Positions 31,124 through 32,757 of a stretch of 32,757 nucleotides of DNA are shown piece after piece. The translations under genes and the position numbers were made by a program. Position 1 is the first letter of the stretch. Every line of letters starts with the position of its first letter. The notes under the pieces were generated by a model. It was not told the origin of the DNA. It made no database searches and saw nothing but the letters and a program-made list of their open reading frames with translations. Source of the DNA: a virus; the IMG/VR virus record IMGVR_UViG_3300025645_000262, positions 1 through 32,757 of that record. One strand, 5' to 3'.

Positions 31124-31331
31124 TTTATGGTCCGACGAAGATTTGCTCGAGGCTCTCTCGCTGATCGGCCAAGGCTGGACGCGGAGGGCCGTCGGCCAGC
31201 GCCTCGGCGGACGATCAAAGAACTCAGTGATTGGTACTCTTAATCGCATTCAGAACGAGGAGGTTCGCGGCAGCGCTGGTGACGGCACAATGCAAGCGGA
31301 GTGGTGGCGCGAGGGGCTGGCAAAGCGATGA
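31113..31331 (+). CDS. GcrA-like transcription regulator, 72 aa
   Basis: The sequence LWSDEDLLEALSLIGQGWTR, followed by AVGQRLGGRSKNSVIGTLNR, matches the DNA-binding N-terminus of GcrA: W-x-D-E, then L-G-G-x-S/T-(R/K)-N-(A/S)-V-I-G. GcrA is an alphaproteobacterial cell-cycle regulator that acts on sigma70 promoters at methylated GANTC sites. The C-terminal sigma-binding part of host GcrA is missing or replaced by a short tail (MQAEWWREGLAKR). It could compete with or imitate host GcrA (inference). The ATG at 31113 has a GGAGAAG site. Confidence 0.8.
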   Translation: MRSDLWSDEDLLEALSLIGQGWTRRAVGQRLGGRSKNSVIGTLNRIQNEEVRGSAGDGTMQAEWWREGLAKR

Positions 31332-31687
31332 AAGGTGCAAGAACCAAAGAGAAGACGCTGAAGATTTTGGAAACATATCGGCAGGGCCATACGTCAAAGG
31401 AGATCGCCGAGATGATGGGGCTGTCGCGCAGCTCGGTCAGAACTGCGCTGACTAGGGGCCGAAAGAATGGCTCGATACCGCCTTTCAAGCCCGCAAGCAA
31501 TTTGAAGCACCTGTTGAAAGCGGCCAACTTGCGAAATGGGCATATTAGTGAAGTGTTTGAAAACCTCACGATTGAGCAGACGCGGTGGTTAATTAATGAG
31601 GCCAGCAAGGTCGAGGCTGAGACAGTCTCAGAGTACCTGATCGAACTGGTGCGCGATGAATACGAGAGGGAGCACGACAATGGTTAA
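31328..31687 (+). CDS. Helix-turn-helix regulator, 119 aa
   Basis: The ATG at 31328 overlaps the previous stop (ATGA). The N-terminal part (about 5-45) has a LuxR/sigma4-like helix-turn-helix (TYRQGHTSKEIAEMMGLSRS, then SVRTALTRGRKNG). The rest (about 55-119) is helical (ISEVFENLTIEQTRWLINEA, then TVSEYLIELVRDEYE). It may act with the GcrA-like protein before it. It overlaps the next gene by eight bases. Confidence 0.78.
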   Translation: MKGARTKEKTLKILETYRQGHTSKEIAEMMGLSRSSVRTALTRGRKNGSIPPFKPASNLKHLLKAANLRNGHISEVFENLTIEQTRWLINEASKVEAETVSEYLIELVRDEYEREHDNG

Positions 31688-31847
31688 GAAGCACCCGAAC
31701 CAAAACGTGCCAAAAAGTAAGCATCGGCCCAGATCGCTCAAGCACAGCGTCACTGAGAGGCTCAGGCACGCACAGCAATCATCGCTGCGACAGCGCCCAC
31801 CAGCGCCTATTACACTGGCACAAACACCTTGGGAGAAGAAAGTATGA
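31680..31847 (+). CDS. Small, very basic protein, 55 aa
   Basis: The ATG at 31680 lies inside the end of the previous gene. The product (MVKKHPNQNVPKSKHRPRSL, then KHSVTERLRHAQQSSL) is rich in Lys, Arg and His with few acids, so it probably binds nucleic acid or an acidic partner. Its stop overlaps the next start (ATGA). Without a search I cannot say whether it is conserved, and a non-coding origin is possible. Confidence 0.5.
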   Translation: MVKKHPNQNVPKSKHRPRSLKHSVTERLRHAQQSSLRQRPPAPITLAQTPWEKKV

Positions 31848-32290
31848 TCATCAACGGAAAGACGCTAGGCCACGCGAGGCCAATCGTCGATATGGAAGAC
31901 AGCAAGCGGCAGGCGCACGGCACTAGCTACGGGCTGTCAGAGGCTGGATACGACATCCGCATCAAGCAGTCTGTGCTGCTGCATCCATTCAAACGGTTCG
32001 CACTCGCCAGCACGATTGAGCGCTTCCAGATGCCAAAATACATGGTCGGGATCGTACACGACAAGTCTACTTGGGCGCGGCGAGGGATTTCGGTATTCAA
32101 CACCGTGATTGAGCCAGATTGGCGCGGGTTTCTGACGTTGGAGTTGGTCTATAACGGATGGAAACCACTACGCATCCCGGCAGGCGCAGGCATCGCGCAA
32201 GTGATATTCCACCGCACCGAGGAAACCGCGTCATATGGCAATGGCAAATATCAAGATCAAGCTGATCGACCAGTAGGAGCAAAACGATGA
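31844..32290 (+). CDS. dcd: dCTP deaminase / dUTPase-fold enzyme
   Basis: The 148-aa protein follows the dCTP deaminase family: GLSEAGYDIRIKQ, then ERFQMPKYMVGIVHDKSTWA, RRGISVFNTVIEPDWRGFLT, LELVYNG and PLRIPAGAGIAQVIF. The Lys-Ser-x-x-Ala-Arg motif and Glu in LTLEL match residues needed for catalysis in Dcd, which makes dUTP from dCTP for dTMP synthesis. A bifunctional or dUTPase role is possible. It is the only nucleotide-metabolism gene seen. The start overlaps the previous stop (ATGA). Confidence 0.85.
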   Translation: MIINGKTLGHARPIVDMEDSKRQAHGTSYGLSEAGYDIRIKQSVLLHPFKRFALASTIERFQMPKYMVGIVHDKSTWARRGISVFNTVIEPDWRGFLTLELVYNGWKPLRIPAGAGIAQVIFHRTEETASYGNGKYQDQADRPVGAKR

Positions 32291-32616
32291 CAGAAGAAGA
32301 AGCATTTGAGCGCATTTCGCAACTCATCAAATCGGGCATCACGAACAGGCAGCTCGCTCGGATGGTGGGAGTGCCAGTGGACGTTGTTTTGGCCTACAAG
32401 CGCAAACGAGGGGCGCATAAGTCTGCTGTTCAGGTCGCATTGATCGAGCGCAAGGAGGAGAAAAGTTGGGAGATCGCCTCCAGAGAAATTATCAGTATAG
32501 CTGATCCGCGAGAGCGCCGCGAAGCGATGTATGGATACGCGATGCTGTCGTTTGAGCGAAAGCAGGCTGCGCTGGAGTTGCGTCCAGAATTGCCGCGCTC
32601 TGCAGAGTTAGCTTAA
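32287..32616 (+). CDS. Helix-turn-helix-like protein, last rightward gene, 109 aa
   Basis: The ATG at 32287 overlaps the previous stop (ATGA). The N-terminal part has a possible helix-turn-helix (LIKSGITNRQLARMVGVPVD, then VVLAYKRKRG), followed by a helical C-terminal part (SREIISIADPRERREAMYGY). The family is not recognised. It ends the rightward unit, and its stop overlaps the end of the opposite-strand partial gene by four bases. Confidence 0.72.
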   Translation: MTEEEAFERISQLIKSGITNRQLARMVGVPVDVVLAYKRKRGAHKSAVQVALIERKEEKSWEIASREIISIADPRERREAMYGYAMLSFERKQAALELRPELPRSAELA

Positions 32617-32757
32617 CGCATTAAGAGATTTGCGATGTCATCTGCTTCGGCCTGCTCAGTAAATTCAGCAGGCCGAAGCGTGATCATTGATTTCTTTAGA
32701 TCGGATTTGTTAAATATGCGAATCAGACTTAATTGCAGACTGACAAGCATGAACACT
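32613..32757 (-). CDS. C-terminal part of a minus-strand gene entering at the right edge
   Basis: The minus-strand frame is open from the right edge to a TAA at 32613-32615. Its visible end, SDLKKSMITLRPAEFTEQAE followed by ADDIANLLMR, has a normal protein composition. The frame is the exact continuation of the one leaving the left edge at position 1, if the ends join. It converges on the rightward unit with a four-base overlap. A plus-strand frame from 32635 also runs to the edge but has no good ribosome site. Confidence 0.55.
   Translation of the reverse strand, partial: VFMLVSLQLSLIRIFNKSDLKKSMITLRPAEFTEQAEADDIANLLMR
32644..32679. terminator. 13-bp hairpin at the convergence of the two units
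   Basis: GCTTCGGCCTGCT and AGCAGGCCGAAGC form a perfect 13-bp stem with a 10-base loop, 27 bases past the last rightward stop. No continuous T-run follows on the plus strand (GTGATCATTGATTTCTTT), so termination may be weak. The hairpin also lies inside the opposite-strand partial gene. Confidence 0.5.

Noticed and set aside
32635-32757. Plus-strand frame at the right edge beginning MSSASACSVNSAG
   Set aside because: It has no good ribosome site and contains the hairpin; the minus-strand frame has better protein character and joins in frame with the left edge.
1-32757. Integrase, attachment site, tRNA genes, phage RNA polymerase or DNA polymerase
   Set aside because: I looked for tyrosine and serine recombinase motifs, cloverleaf-like stretches and polymerase motifs on both strands and saw none that could be supported; absence is by eye only.

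Overview
The window reads as a tailed bacteriophage genome, or nearly all of one, most likely a short-tailed (podovirus-type) phage. It carries TerS and TerL, a portal of P22-like size (726 aa), an SU10/DUF5309-type major capsid protein, an SU10-type adaptor, two proteins with C-terminal S74 chaperone domains, and no tape-measure or tube genes. The host is probably an alphaproteobacterium, possibly marine. The best evidence is a GcrA-like regulator gene; the DUF6321-type protein and the fibre architecture also fit aquatic phages. No integrase, phage RNA polymerase or DNA polymerase was seen.

Two divergent transcription units start from a 128-bp region (29644-29771). The leftward unit, read on the minus strand from 29643 to the left edge, first encodes DNA metabolism: a ribbon-helix-helix-like protein, a RuvC-like resolvase, an RNA polymerase alpha-CTD-like protein, a GIY-YIG nuclease, a RecE-like exonuclease, an SSB, and a PrimPol-helicase fusion. 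After an intergenic region rich in repeats and dyads (24086-24259) come small accessory genes. A 423-bp non-coding, G-run-rich stretch (22367-22789) precedes TerS and TerL. The morphogenesis genes then run in an unusual order: terminase, small proteins, a large ADP-ribosyltransferase-like protein, adaptor, fibres, tail hub, internal/ejection proteins, portal, scaffold, capsid, lysis.

The rightward unit (29772-32616) is a chain of small overlapping genes. It encodes several helix-turn-helix proteins, the GcrA-like protein, a SleB-like wall hydrolase and a dCTP-deaminase/dUTPase-fold enzyme. Many junctions in both units are tight stop-start overlaps (ATGA, GTGA, TTGA, TGATG, TAATG, TAGTG). These allowed several starts to be corrected and short genes to be added at 806-946, 19703-19855, 19855-19950, 22987-23157 and 29482-29643.

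The minus-strand reading frame leaving the left edge continues in frame into the minus-strand frame entering at the right edge. That is what a circular 32,757-bp assembly cut inside one gene would give. On that reading the two units would converge with a 4-bp overlap at 32613-32616, beside a 13-bp hairpin.

Working model (inference): lacking polymerases, the phage uses the host replisome and RNA polymerase. It would provide its own primase-helicase, an SSB and a second protein with an SSB-like DEIPF tip, plus alpha-CTD-like and GcrA-like proteins that could redirect host transcription.
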